Notes: generated from the sequence alone by a model not told the origin. A stretch of 64,000 nt of DNA from G965247775 sp965247775 (GCA_965247775.1 OZ252031.1:806001-870000); one strand, 5' to 3'. Positions 48,578 through 57,276 are shown, counted from the first letter of the stretch. Numbers and translations are program-made.

Positions 48578-50088
48578 CAGGAGGTCTCCGGGGTGATGAG
48601 GGCGGGGGTGCCGGCGGGGTATCCCACGACGGCGGGGGCGCCTGCATTGGGGGGCCAGGAGGCGAGGCTCGGGCGGGGGCCGGGTGAGGGCATGGCGTCG
48701 CCTTGGGGGATGGGTTCCAGGCCGAAGCGGCGGCGGGCGTCGTTGACGGAGAGGGCGCCGGCGCGCAGGCCGGCGAGGGCGGATCGCTCGATGCTCTCGC
48801 GCGATTCGCGCAGGGCGGCGACTTGGGAGAAGTCGAAGCGCAGGCAGAGCGGGGGGCCGGGGAAGTCCGCGGCGAGGCCGGCGGTGAGTTTGCTTTCGAG
48901 GCGGCGGTAGAGGGAGAGGAGGGTGTTTTCCCAGAAGAAGCGGCGCGCTTCGGCCATGTTGCTGAAGGTGGAGCGGTCCAGGCCGACCTTGACGCCGACG
49001 AGGACGGGGGGGACGCGGAAGGCGGCGCAGATGCGCGCTTCGGTCTGGGCGCGGAGGTCGGGGAAGGCCATCTCGTCCTGGGTGAGGCCGATGCGCTGGA
49101 AGTCGGCGTCGGCGTCGAGGACACCGACCTGGAAGCGGCCGAAGAGGCCGCGGAAGCGGTCGGTCCAGCGCTGGCCGAGGCGGCGGGCTTCGGGCTCGCC
49201 CCCGCGCAGGGCGCGCTTGAGCTTGATGATGCCGAAGGGGACGGCGGCGTTGCGGAAGAAGGCGTCGATGAACTTGGAGGCCTCGTTGTCGGTGTCGATC
49301 TGGCGGGCGGCGACGCGGACGGGGGAGAGGCCCCAGAGGTCGTCGGCGGGGTCGGGCAGGCGCAGGTGGATGACGTCGCGGGGGTCGAGACGGGTTTCGC
49401 GCTCGCCGAGGCGATGGACGTAGGCGGCGACGAGGCGGCGGCGGCCGGGAACGATGCGGATGCGGTCGGGGCGCAGCTTCCAGAGGGCGTCGATGCTGGG
49501 CGCCAGCCCGAGCGGCGCGATCCCGATGGGGCGGCCGGACGCGGGGGGTGCGTCCGGCCGCCCCGTGCTGCCGGTCGCGGCGGCGCGCTGCCCCGGGAGG
49601 GTGGGGCGGCCGGCGAGCGGGGAGCCGGCGAGCGACCGGGCGGCAGGCCCGTGGGGAACGGGCGCGGATGTCGTGGTGGGGGCGCGCGCCTTGAGGAGGA
49701 AGGCGTTGCCGTAGACGAGGAGGTCGGTGAGGAGGGCTTCGATCAGCTCGAAGGGGGAGTGCTCGGGGTTGGGGCGGTCGAGGAGGCGCTGGAGGGGGTG
49801 GCTGGGGAGGGGGAGGCCGTCCGGGGTGAGGACGCTGAGGCGGACCTCGGCGGCGGAGGCGGCGATTTCGCGGATGCAGGCGTAGACGACCTCGTTGCGC
49901 TGGAAGCCCTCCAGGGCGAGGCGTTCGAGGTCGGTGGGGGCGGCCGACTCGAGGCCGATCTGCCAGGAGGGGCTGAGCGGTATGCCGGCCGGCGCGCTCG
50001 CGCCGACGGGGATGAGCGCGAGGGCGTCCTTGAGGCCGAGGTCGTGGAGGGCTTGGGTGGTGAGGGCGCCAGGGTCGAGGAGGGGCAT
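48577..50088 (-). CDS. Phage portal protein with an in-frame insertion
   Basis: Of 503 residues. RNEVVYACIREIAASAAEV, LLTDLLVYGNAFL, DVIHLR, DNEASKFIDAFFRNAAVPFG and FRVPPVLVGV are the HK97-type portal landmarks. Residues about 137-186 are a Pro/Ala/Gly-rich stretch between two conserved strands that usual portals lack; it is encoded by a palindromic repeat. The portal forms the dodecameric DNA gate. Confidence 0.9.
   Translation of the reverse strand: MPLLDPGALTTQALHDLGLKDALALIPVGASAPAGIPLSPSWQIGLESAAPTDLERLALEGFQRNEVVYACIREIAASAAEVRLSVLTPDGLPLPSHPLQRLLDRPNPEHSPFELIEALLTDLLVYGNAFLLKARAPTTTSAPVPHGPAARSLAGSPLAGRPTLPGQRAAATGSTGRPDAPPASGRPIGIAPLGLAPSIDALWKLRPDRIRIVPGRRRLVAAYVHRLGERETRLDPRDVIHLRLPDPADDLWGLSPVRVAARQIDTDNEASKFIDAFFRNAAVPFGIIKLKRALRGGEPEARRLGQRWTDRFRGLFGRFQVGVLDADADFQRIGLTQDEMAFPDLRAQTEARICAAFRVPPVLVGVKVGLDRSTFSNMAEARRFFWENTLLSLYRRLESKLTAGLAADFPGPPLCLRFDFSQVAALRESRESIERSALAGLRAGALSVNDARRRFGLEPIPQGDAMPSPGPRPSLASWPPNAGAPAVVGYPAGTPALITPETS
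49528..49564. repeat. Fifteen-base-pair palindrome inside the portal gene
   Basis: GGGGCGGCCGGACGC at 49528-49542 pairs with 49550-49564 around GGGGGGT. It keeps the portal reading frame open and encodes part of the insertion. Confidence 0.88.
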
Positions 50089-50204
50089 CCGGGCTCACGG
50101 TGGCGGCGGTGGCCGCCCGGAGCGGGTGCGTCCCGCGGATCGGCGATGGGTGAAGAGTACGCGATATGCGTTGTGATGTATGCTAAGAGCATTACAGTGG
50201 GGGG

Positions 50205-50406
50205 ATGAAATCGGGCTACCGGAGGGTGGCAGAGGCGCAGGAGCGTCTGGGCCGGACGAATGCGGGGGCGCGGCGACTGCTGGAGCGGGTGGCGCGGTCG
50301 GGGGATCAGGGAGGAGGCGCGGGAGACGCGGCCGCGGTCCTCCGTGGCGCGGGCGCTGGTGGCGTTGATCGAGCGGCGGCTGCCGGTGACGACCGTGGGG
50401 AGATGA
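50205..50406 (+). pseudogene. Small basic protein gene split by a one-base shift
   Basis: After GTGGGGGG, ATG 50205 starts MKSGYRRVAEAQERLGRTNA, then GARRLLERVARSG. At a run of five G near 50300 the next frame continues IREEARETRPRSSVARALVA and LIERRLPVTTVGR before a stop. Together they make a plausible 66-residue helical protein. It is on the opposite strand to the phage genes, which fits a regulator. Real frameshift, slippage or sequence error cannot be told apart. Confidence 0.4.
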
Positions 50407-50424
50407 TCGGCGTCGCGCGCGGGG

Positions 50425-50844
50425 CTAGACGCGGGGGGCGGGGGCGGGCTTGGTTTCGAGGACGTCGAGGGGGACGGTGGCGGCGGATTGGCCGTTGATG
50501 CGGACGTCGAAGGCGAAGTGGCCGGGGCGCTTGAAGTTGAGGCCGTTGATCTGGATGGGGTGGGTGAAGCGGCGGGGCCGTTCGGGGTCGGGGCTGGGGG
50601 GGACGTTGAGTGTGGCCTTGATGCCGAGGAGCTGGTGGCCGTCCTCGTCGATGAAGCGGACTTCGAGTTGGTGCTGGCGGTCCCAGTCGAGGGCGTGGGC
50701 TTCGAGGCGGAGGACGAGGACGAGGCTGGGGTGGGCGGCGGGGAAGGTGGGGGCGCGGATGGCGTCGAAGACGCCGAGGACATTGAGCTTGCCGTCGCGG
50801 GTGGTGTTGGCGGCGTCGGCGAGGAGGGCGAGGGCGACGTCCAT
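50425..50844 (-). CDS. DUF6941 family protein
   Basis: Of 139 residues. MDVALALLADAANTTRDGKL, NVLGVFDAIRAPTFPAAHPS, LVLVLRLEA and a C2-like beta pattern to the end (FAFDVRINGQSAATVPLDVL) match DUF6941, a bacterial family of unknown role. Whether it belongs to the phage-like element or to the host is unclear. Confidence 0.68.
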   Translation of the reverse strand: MDVALALLADAANTTRDGKLNVLGVFDAIRAPTFPAAHPSLVLVLRLEAHALDWDRQHQLEVRFIDEDGHQLLGIKATLNVPPSPDPERPRRFTHPIQINGLNFKRPGHFAFDVRINGQSAATVPLDVLETKPAPAPRV

Positions 50845-51325
50845 GGGGGCAGTGTGGCACAGGAGGCGGCGAGACTGTGGCGGCGGGGGCGGCGTTGCCG
50901 GTGCGGGGCGCTCGGACTGGGAGCCGGCGGCATGAGCGAGGAAACGCGCCGTTGCATTTCAGCCGCTTCTTTGGGGGGCTGTTGCGCAAGGGGCATGGGG
51001 GCGCTGACGTTCGTGGAGGCGCGGCGGGATTCCGCGGCGTTTTTGGCAGCGCCGCGCCGCCGCCCGGGGCGGGGCGTTCGCCGGGGGCGCCGACGGCTGA
51101 TTCGCGCGGGGCTGCTCGTGAGGAGGCGGGTGGGGGGGCCGGGCCGGGCGGGCTCGGTGGCGGGGCCCAGGGGGAGCCGCCGCCGGGGGCGAGGCAGCAG
51201 TCGACGGGGTTATCGGCGCGATCCCGGTCGTTAGACTCCCTTCACCATCGGCCCACGCGTTCGGCGATGGAGGGGGCCGGGGCCATCGGCGGCCCGCTGC
51301 GTACGATCGGTGAGGGAAGGTGGCC
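50845..51325. other. No confident gene
   Basis: GC-rich sequence with several open frames of Arg/Pro/Gly composition on both strands. None has a convincing ribosome site and protein pattern together. A GGAAGG site at the right end belongs to the VOC gene. Confidence 0.5.
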
Positions 51326-51691
51326 ATGATGGCGATTGCGCGATACCTGGTTGAGGATGTCGACGCGGCGCTCGCGTTCTATCAGCAGGCTCTGGGCTTC
51401 AGGCTGCGCTTCCGCGCCGGGCCGTTCGCCTCGATCGAGCGAGGAGATTTGGAGATTCGGATCTCGGGGCCGGGGACGTCGGCACGCAAAGCGATGCCGG
51501 ATGGCCGCGTGCCCGAACCGGGCGGCTGGAACCGCATTGTTGTGGAGGTGGAGGATCTTGAGGCGTTCGTGGCCGACCTGCACGCCCGCGGCACCCATTT
51601 CCGCAACGAGCCGCTGCAAGGCCCAGGCGGCACGCAGGTGCTGATTGAGGATCCGTCGGGTAATCCAATCGAGATCTTCCAGCCCGCCTGA
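51326..51691 (+). CDS. VOC family (glyoxalase/bleomycin resistance fold) protein
   Basis: Of 121 residues. ARYLVEDVDAALAFYQQALG, FRLRFRAGPFASIERGDLEI and PGGTQVLIEDPSGNPIEIFQ are the two paired modules of a VOC dimer. The last Glu (EIFQ) is the usual metal ligand. It is a chromosomal-type gene on the opposite strand in the middle of the phage genes, either cargo or a sign that the cluster is interrupted. Confidence 0.85.
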   Translation: MMAIARYLVEDVDAALAFYQQALGFRLRFRAGPFASIERGDLEIRISGPGTSARKAMPDGRVPEPGGWNRIVVEVEDLEAFVADLHARGTHFRNEPLQGPGGTQVLIEDPSGNPIEIFQPA

Positions 51692-51877
51692 TCAGGACGG
51701 CGCCGCGGCAGCGGGCGGGCTCACCCGCTCGCGCTCACGACGGGCTCTCCCCCTCTCCGGTGCGCGCGGGCTGTTCGCGATCGCCCGACGGGGCGATGAA
51801 GAGGGAGGAGCGGAGGAATCGGGAGGCGGCTGCGCCGCTGCGGCTGCGTGGGCGGGCGGTGTGGTGGAGGCGGGAGT

Positions 51878-52195
51878 TCAGGCGGGGCTCCAGAGGTAGC
51901 CGCAGCCGCCGGCGCGGGCGTCGCAGCGGTAGACGGGGTGGTAGGCGCCGAGGGCGGGGCGGTCGAGGAGGAGGCCGCTGGCGCGACGGCAGCGGGGGCA
52001 GCGGGGGCGGCCGACCTCACCCCCGACCGCCCTCTCCCTCTCGGGTCGGCGCGGATTGTTGGCGACGGTCCGGCGGGGCGATGGAGAGGGGGGAGGGGAG
52101 GGGTCCGCAGCGGGGGCCGCCGCCGCCGTCCATCGGGCGCGGGGTTCGATCGGCTCGCCCGCGGGTTGCGCGGATCCGGGGTGGGCGGGTGGCAT
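51878..52195 (-). CDS. Zinc ribbon protein next to the terminase
   Basis: The last 45 residues (RPRCPRCRRASGLLLDRP, VYRCDARAGGCGYLWSPA) form a four-Cys zinc ribbon. The first 60 residues are Pro/Arg-rich and partly encoded by a dispersed GC repeat (CCCTCTCC arm at 52030-52037, GGAGAGGG at 52083-52090). No closer start is available than ATG 52195. Small zinc ribbons near terminases may aid packaging or regulation. Confidence 0.55.
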   Translation of the reverse strand: MPPAHPGSAQPAGEPIEPRARWTAAAAPAADPSPPPSPSPRRTVANNPRRPERERAVGGEVGRPRCPRCRRASGLLLDRPALGAYHPVYRCDARAGGCGYLWSPA

Positions 52196-52238
52196 GAGGT
52201 GTTCCTTCGCGTGATCGCGGGCGCGCTGGTGAGGCGGG

Positions 52239-53651
52239 CTAGTAGACGCCGGGGGTGAGGAGGCCTTCTTCGTAGGCGGCCCAGGCGAGGGCGAGGGAGT
52301 CGGCGAGGTCGGGGCTGGCGCTGCGTGCGGCGGGGCCGCCGTCCGGACCGCGCTTGCGCACGGCGCGCCGCCCGTCGCTGGCGACCTGGTAGCGGATGCC
52401 GCTGAGCTGGCCGTTGAGGGCGTCGTGGTTGGGGAGGGCGCCGTCCAGGCGCAGGTCGCCGTCTTCGAGGGCGCGGGCGAGGCGGCTGTAGAGTTCGGCG
52501 CTGCGGTTGGCGTAGTGGTCGCGGTCGTGGGCGGCGGCGCCGAAGTTGACGGCCAGGGGCTCCCAGCCTTGTTCGCGCAGGCGGTCGGTGACGCCGCCGC
52601 CGAGGCCGGTGTCGTCGAGAGCGAGGGCGAGGCCGGGGCGCTCCTGCAGCGCTTCGATGATGCGGCCGGCGGTGTCCATGAGGCCGACGCCGCGGTACTG
52701 GAGCTGGCGGGTGAGGCGGCCGTCCTCGATCCAGGTGAAGGCGGTGGCGTCGTCGCCGAAGCGGGCGAGATCGACGCCGAGGGCGGCGCGCCGTGGGGAA
52801 GCGGCGGGCGGCGGTTCGGGGTCGGTGGCGGCGTCGAGGAGGGCGAGGGGGAAGAGCTGGTCGGCGGCGCGGCGGGGAAACTCGGCCAGGACGCGGGAGC
52901 GGTAGAGGTCGCTGTTGGGCCCCCAGAGGCGGCGTCGTTCGTCGACCCACTGGCGGGAGACGAGGTAGGGGCGGGGTGGGGCGGAGGCGGCGTGCGGGCG
53001 GAGGTTGGGGGTGTCGAGGGCGGAGATGCGGAAGGTGCGGTAGGCGCCGGCCTGGGCGTGGAAGGCGTCGAAGAAGGGGCCGTCGGGCTGGGTGGGGTTG
53101 CCGATCATGAGGAGGCGGGTGTGGCCGGAGGCGAGGACGCCTTCGATGGCGGCGAAGACGCCGGGGGGGACGGCGCCGGGCTCGTCGACGACGACGAGGA
53201 GATGGGGGGCGTGGAAGCCCTGGAAGCGCTCGGGGTGGTCGGTGCTGAGGCCGAGGCCGTACCAGCGCGGGCCGAGGCGGAGTTCGGTGTCGAGGAGGGC
53301 GCCGCCGAGGGGGCGGGGGGCGCCGGCGACGAGGCTCTGGATGGTGCGCCAGAGGACATAGCGGACCTGGCGGAAGGTGGAGGCGGTGGTGAGGACGACG
53401 GCGTCGCGGCGGGTGTAGAGGAACCAGCAGACGCAGGCGGCGGCGAGGAGGGTTTTGCCGGCGGCGTGGCAGGAGCGGACGGCGACGCGGGGGTGGTCGC
53501 GGAGGGCGCGGGCGATCTCGCGCTGGCGGGCCCAGAGGTCGAGGCCGAGGACGTCGCGGGCGAAGGCGGCGGGGTCGTTGTGGTGGTCCCACCAGGCGTT
53601 GACCGTGGCGAGATGCGCACGGGTCTTGGGGGCGGGATTGTCCCTGGTCAC
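52239..53651 (-). CDS. Terminase large subunit
   Basis: Packaging motor with ATPase and nuclease parts. From GTG 53651 it is 470 residues. Walker A is SCHAAGKT at residues 60-67, Walker B LLVVVDEPGAV with DE at 156-157, then MIGNPTQPDGPFFDAF (coupling motif region). The RNase H-like nuclease has GVDLARFGDDATAFTW and LALDDTGLGGGVTD. All key residues seem intact. It follows the small subunit by seven bases. Confidence 0.92.
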   Translation of the reverse strand: MTRDNPAPKTRAHLATVNAWWDHHNDPAAFARDVLGLDLWARQREIARALRDHPRVAVRSCHAAGKTLLAAACVCWFLYTRRDAVVLTTASTFRQVRYVLWRTIQSLVAGAPRPLGGALLDTELRLGPRWYGLGLSTDHPERFQGFHAPHLLVVVDEPGAVPPGVFAAIEGVLASGHTRLLMIGNPTQPDGPFFDAFHAQAGAYRTFRISALDTPNLRPHAASAPPRPYLVSRQWVDERRRLWGPNSDLYRSRVLAEFPRRAADQLFPLALLDAATDPEPPPAASPRRAALGVDLARFGDDATAFTWIEDGRLTRQLQYRGVGLMDTAGRIIEALQERPGLALALDDTGLGGGVTDRLREQGWEPLAVNFGAAAHDRDHYANRSAELYSRLARALEDGDLRLDGALPNHDALNGQLSGIRYQVASDGRRAVRKRGPDGGPAARSASPDLADSLALAWAAYEEGLLTPGVY

Positions 53652-53658
53652 GCGCGTC

Positions 53659-54189
53659 TCAGGAGTGGTTGGGGGGCGCTGCGCCGGGGGCATCGGCTGC
53701 CCTGGTGGTGCTGAGGGGGGAGGGACGGGGCCCGTCGAAGAAGGCGGGGTCGAGCGTGGCGTAGACATCGCGGACGGTGATCTCGCCGTCCTGGATGTGC
53801 TTGTCGTCGGCGTCGCGGAGGGCTTGGGCGAGTTTGATGGCGTCGAGGAGGGCACGGGCGGCGGGGGGGACGGCTTTGGGGTCGGGTTCGTGGGTGTTGT
53901 CTCGGGGCACGAGGAGGTCGATCACTTTCCAGAGCCGCTGCTGGAGGCGGCGGCAGTCTGCGTAGGCCTGGGCGCGTTCGGCGGCGCGTTCGCGGCGGAA
54001 GAGGTCGCGGGAGCGCTTGCGGATGCGGGAGATTTCGCCGGTGATGGTCTGGGTGGTGTAGTCCAGGGTTTCGGCGATTTCGTGGGGGGTGTGGCCTTTG
54101 TGGGTGAGGTCGTCGATGCTGCGGCGGCGGTCGTTGCGTCGAGCGGGGGAGAGGGCGCCGTCGTCGTATCGAACTGATGTTCTGGTCAT
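53659..54189 (-). CDS. Terminase small subunit-like protein
   Basis: Of 176 residues. The front (RRRSIDDLTHKGHTPHEIAE, TLDYTTQTITGEISRIRKRS) is a helix-turn-helix as used to recognise the packaging site; the middle is helical for oligomerisation (LQQRLWKVIDLLVPRDN). A weak TACACT -10 (54202-54197, minus strand) lies just upstream and could start the whole cluster. Confidence 0.68.
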   Translation of the reverse strand: MTRTSVRYDDGALSPARRNDRRRSIDDLTHKGHTPHEIAETLDYTTQTITGEISRIRKRSRDLFRRERAAERAQAYADCRRLQQRLWKVIDLLVPRDNTHEPDPKAVPPAARALLDAIKLAQALRDADDKHIQDGEITVRDVYATLDPAFFDGPRPSPLSTTRAADAPGAAPPNHS

Positions 54190-54502
54190 GCTGCGGAGTG
54201 TAGCACGCGGATCGCGGGTTTGGGTAGGGGTATCGTGATCGCGCGAGGGGCGAGCGCGAGAAGGTTCCGGCGGCTACCGAAAGGGGGTTGTTGGTCGGGT
54301 CACGGCGGGGGTGCTGCCTGTGCGCCTTCCTGGACGACCGCGACGAAGAGCGATCGGGGCGGATCGCGCATCTCAGGAGGAGCCCGAGCGGCACCCGGCT
54401 CGGCGCCAGGGGGGCGGCGATGGGGAGGGGGAGTGGGAGGGGTGGCGTGCAGGGGTAGGGGCGGCCGCGGGATGCGCCGCGCGGAAGGGGTGGGAGCCTT
54501 CG
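54190..54502. other. Leader region of the phage-like cluster, no gene seen
   Basis: Holds a possible -10 near 54200 for the terminase genes and, around 54400-54440, a half copy of the GC repeat family (GCCAGGGGGGCGGCGATGG). No supported reading frame. Confidence 0.5.
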
Positions 54503-54886
54503 CTACCAGAATTTCCACTTCGTCGAGTTCCACCAGGGGCGTGCGGCAGCCGGCGCCTCCGGTTTCTCGATGGTGCTCTCGGTCTCGCCGCCGGCGCGGC
54601 GTTCGAGTTCGTCGAGTGTGGTGAGCAGGTCGCTGACCAGCTTTTGCACCTGGTCCGTCTCCATGCCGATGAACGCTCGCAGGCGCGCTTGCGTCATGCG
54701 GCGCAGCGCCTCATCGGCGAGTTCCGCTTCGGCCGGGAGGAAGCGTTCCCAGGTGGCTCGGATCGCTTCGTCGTCGAGCTGAGCGAGATCGCGGAAGTGC
54801 GCGCGCAGCCGCGCTGGCAATTGGTCGGCCGAGAGTCCGGCCTGGGCCGTCCAGTCTGCTGCGCTGATCTCTGCGGTCTGCGTCAT
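54503..54886 (-). CDS. Small helical protein of unknown function
   Basis: Of 127 residues, mostly helical: ISAADWTAQAGLSADQLPAR, LRAHFRDLAQLDDEAIRATW, RMTQARLRAFIGMETDQVQK, ending in a Trp-rich KWKFW. ATG at 54886. It may be the first gene of the phage-like element or a host gene. I do not recognise it. Confidence 0.58.
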   Translation of the reverse strand: MTQTAEISAADWTAQAGLSADQLPARLRAHFRDLAQLDDEAIRATWERFLPAEAELADEALRRMTQARLRAFIGMETDQVQKLVSDLLTTLDELERRAGGETESTIEKPEAPAAARPWWNSTKWKFW

Positions 54887-54946
54887 CGCGCCGGCGCGCG
54901 CGGGGGCGGCAATGGAGAGGGGGAGTGGGAATGGGGGCGCGGTGCT

Positions 54947-54994
54947 GCTGCCTTGGGAGGGCGCTGCCTTGGGAGGGCGCTGCCTTGGGAGGGC
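54947..54994. repeat. Sixteen-base tandem repeat, three exact copies
   Basis: GCTGCCTTGGGAGGGC repeated at 54947, 54963 and 54979. It stands in the gap 54887-55214, which also contains a half copy of the GC repeat family (GGAGAGGG) and no supported gene. Confidence 0.88.
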
Positions 54995-55214
54995 GCTGCC
55001 GCGCTGCGGCGTTGGGGTCCGGCGGGGTTTGTGGGAGTTCTTCTTGCCCACTCACTCGCCCCGCGCGTTGTGGGATGGTGGCGTGCGTGGGGTGCTGGAG
55101 GGGCGTGTATGCCGGTTCCGTCCCTGCCCTGCGAGCGCCTCAGGATGGGCGCAGTGGGAGGCGGGGCGTCCTTGCACAGGCTCCGGGTGAGCGGCATGGG
55201 AGGGGATGGGGCCG

Positions 55215-55850
55215 TTAGGCGTTCTGGATGAGGGCGACGATCTCGTCGACGGAGGCGTGGCGCCAGTCGTCCCACTGGTCGGACGTCTGGAGTTCTTGGT
55301 AGCGGGCGCGGAGGCGGGTGCGCATGTCGTCTTCGCTTTCGCCTGCGCGGCGGGTGAACTCTTGGGCGATGCCGGCGATGACGTCGTTGGCGACTTTGGG
55401 GCGCTCGATCCAGTGGCCGAGGTAGCGGAAGTCTTGGGCGGAGTAGAAGACGGCGACGGGGATGGAGTCGAAGGACTGGCCGTCCACTTCCTTGCGGAAC
55501 TCGGCCATGATGTCGGGGTTTTCGTCGCGCTGGAAGAGGCGCAGCTCCCAGCCGGCGGCCTCGGCGAGGCGGGCGATGACCGGCAGGCCGCGGTAGACGT
55601 CCGGGCACCAGTCTTCGCCGATGGCGAGGACTTTGCAGGGGGGCAGCGCCTGGAGGGCGGTGACGTGCTGGGGCTTGATGGTGTACTGGTCCATGTTGCG
55701 CTGGAAGCGCTCGCTGTTGTTGGGGCGCTCGCCGCTCGGGCTGGGGCGTCCTAGGTTGGCGGGCGAGCCGATGTAGCCGAGATACTGGGGCCAGGTGCGG
55801 CCCTGGGCGTAGCGCTGGGGGGTGACGACGGAGTCCTGGGCGGTGGTCAT
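55215..55850 (-). CDS. Thioredoxin family protein
   Basis: Of 211 residues. KVLAIGEDWCPDVYRGLPVI has the thioredoxin strand-helix with a single Cys (WCPD) instead of CxxC; QSFDSIPVAVFYSAQDF carries the cis-Pro. A helical C-terminal part follows (VANDVIAGIAQEFTRRAG). Family members are often named thioredoxin family or bacillithiol-type proteins. It probably acts on mixed disulfides or is non-redox. Confidence 0.8.
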   Translation of the reverse strand: MTTAQDSVVTPQRYAQGRTWPQYLGYIGSPANLGRPSPSGERPNNSERFQRNMDQYTIKPQHVTALQALPPCKVLAIGEDWCPDVYRGLPVIARLAEAAGWELRLFQRDENPDIMAEFRKEVDGQSFDSIPVAVFYSAQDFRYLGHWIERPKVANDVIAGIAQEFTRRAGESEDDMRTRLRARYQELQTSDQWDDWRHASVDEIVALIQNA

Positions 55851-55938
55851 GCTGTGGTCCTCTCTCGCTCGCGGCGGCGGCGCGGGCGCGGCCGGGGGCA
55901 GGCTAGCAGCGCGGCGGCGTCGGCCGGGGCGGGGCGCC

Positions 55939-56190
55939 TCACGATTGCTGGGGGTGTTCCTGGTGACAGGGGCAGGCGCACTCGTCGAGCGAGTAGCGCA
56001 GGACGTCGACGTAGGTTTGCTCGGCCAGGCGCTCGGGGAGGCCGTCGGGCAGGGGGCCGGCGGCTTCCTGTCCGGCGCTGCGGACCGCGTTGAAGGCGTA
56101 GGTGGCCATGGCCGCTGCGCGATCGACCATCTCGGCGATGTCGCTGCGGATGACGCCCTCTTCACCGGCTTGCCGTTCGTCTTTTTGCAT
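55939..56190 (-). CDS. Small protein with C-terminal cysteines
   Basis: Of 83 residues from ATG 56190 with an AGGAGG site. Helical (EEGVIRSDIAEMVDRAAAMA), ending in DECACPCHQEHPQQS, where C-C-H residues could bind metal. No family recognised. Confidence 0.6.
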   Translation of the reverse strand: MQKDERQAGEEGVIRSDIAEMVDRAAAMATYAFNAVRSAGQEAAGPLPDGLPERLAEQTYVDVLRYSLDECACPCHQEHPQQS

Positions 56191-56368
56191 GGCGTCCTCC
56201 TGCCTCCCCGGAGTCCTCGATTCCTCCACCTCCAGACGGTGCTGCGAGCATACCTGTTGCTGGACTGGGGGCGGTAGCCATGGGGGCGCGTGCGGCGCTG
56301 GTAGCATCGGCGGCGCGGCGGGGGCCGTTTCGGTCGCCGGCCGGGGCGCCGCTTGCAGGGGGGAGCGC

Positions 56369-57265
56369 ATGGCGCGGCTGGAGCTGGGCGCGCAGATCCC
56401 GGCCTGGCACTGGGACTACGAGGTGGCGCAGCTTCGCGATTGGGCGCAGGCGGCGGAGGCGATCGGCTACGATTTCCTCTTCGTGGCGGACCACGTGATG
56501 TATCCGTACGCGCGACCCGGCCGGGCGACGCCGCGCTCCCACGGGGCGATCCCGCACCATGAGGCGTTGACGCTGCTGGCGGCGGTGGCGGTGTGGACGG
56601 CACGGGTGTCGTTGATGACGAGCGTGCTGGTCTTGCCGCAGCGGGGGCCGGTGCTGGTGGCGAAGCAGGCGGCGGAGGTGGACTGGCTGAGCGGGGGGCG
56701 CTTGCGGCTGGGGGTGGGGGCGGGCTGGCTGGAGACGGAGTTCGGCGCGCTGGGGGCGTCGTTCGGGGATCGGGGGGCGCGGCTGGAGGAGGCGGTGGCG
56801 CTGCTGCGGGCGTGCTGGCGGCAGGAGCCGGTGAGCTTCGCGGGGCGCTTCGATCAGGTGCTGGAGATGAGCCTGCTGCCGAAGCCGGTGACGCCGGGCG
56901 GGCCGCCGATCATCTTTGGGGGTGGGTCGCCGCGGGCGATGCGGCGGGCGGCGCGGTTGGGGGACGGCTGGGTGGGGCCGCCGAACCTGCCGCCGGGGGA
57001 GGCGGCGTCGCTGGCGGAGTCGATGCGGGGGCTGCTGCGGGAGGCGGGGAGGGAGGAGGAGGCGTTCCCGCTGCAGGAGTCGGCGCCACTGGGGGCGGAG
57101 CCGGGACCGATCGGGGAGCGGCTGGGGGCGTATCGCGCGGCGGGGTATGCGCGGCTGGGGGTGCACCTGCCGAGTTTCGATCGGGCGGCGCAGATCCCGA
57201 TGGACGCCTACCTGCGCCGGCTGGAGATGGTGCAGCGGGAGGTGTGGCCGGGGGTGTTGGGGTAG
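56369..57265 (+). CDS. LLM class F420-dependent oxidoreductase
   Basis: Of 298 residues. LELGAQIPAWHWDYEVAQLR, DFLFVADHVMYPYARPGR, VDWLSGGRLRLGVGAGWLE and PIIFGGGSPRAMRRAARLGD are the landmarks of TIGR03619-type luciferase-like enzymes. ATG follows GGGGGGA. Substrate unknown. Confidence 0.9.
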   Translation: MARLELGAQIPAWHWDYEVAQLRDWAQAAEAIGYDFLFVADHVMYPYARPGRATPRSHGAIPHHEALTLLAAVAVWTARVSLMTSVLVLPQRGPVLVAKQAAEVDWLSGGRLRLGVGAGWLETEFGALGASFGDRGARLEEAVALLRACWRQEPVSFAGRFDQVLEMSLLPKPVTPGGPPIIFGGGSPRAMRRAARLGDGWVGPPNLPPGEAASLAESMRGLLREAGREEEAFPLQESAPLGAEPGPIGERLGAYRAAGYARLGVHLPSFDRAAQIPMDAYLRRLEMVQREVWPGVLG

Positions 57266-57276
57266 GGGAGTGGGCG

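Noticed and set aside
54311..55231. Plus-strand frame of about 300 codons
   Set aside because: Composition and lack of motifs; covers repeats and the antisense of a minus-strand gene.
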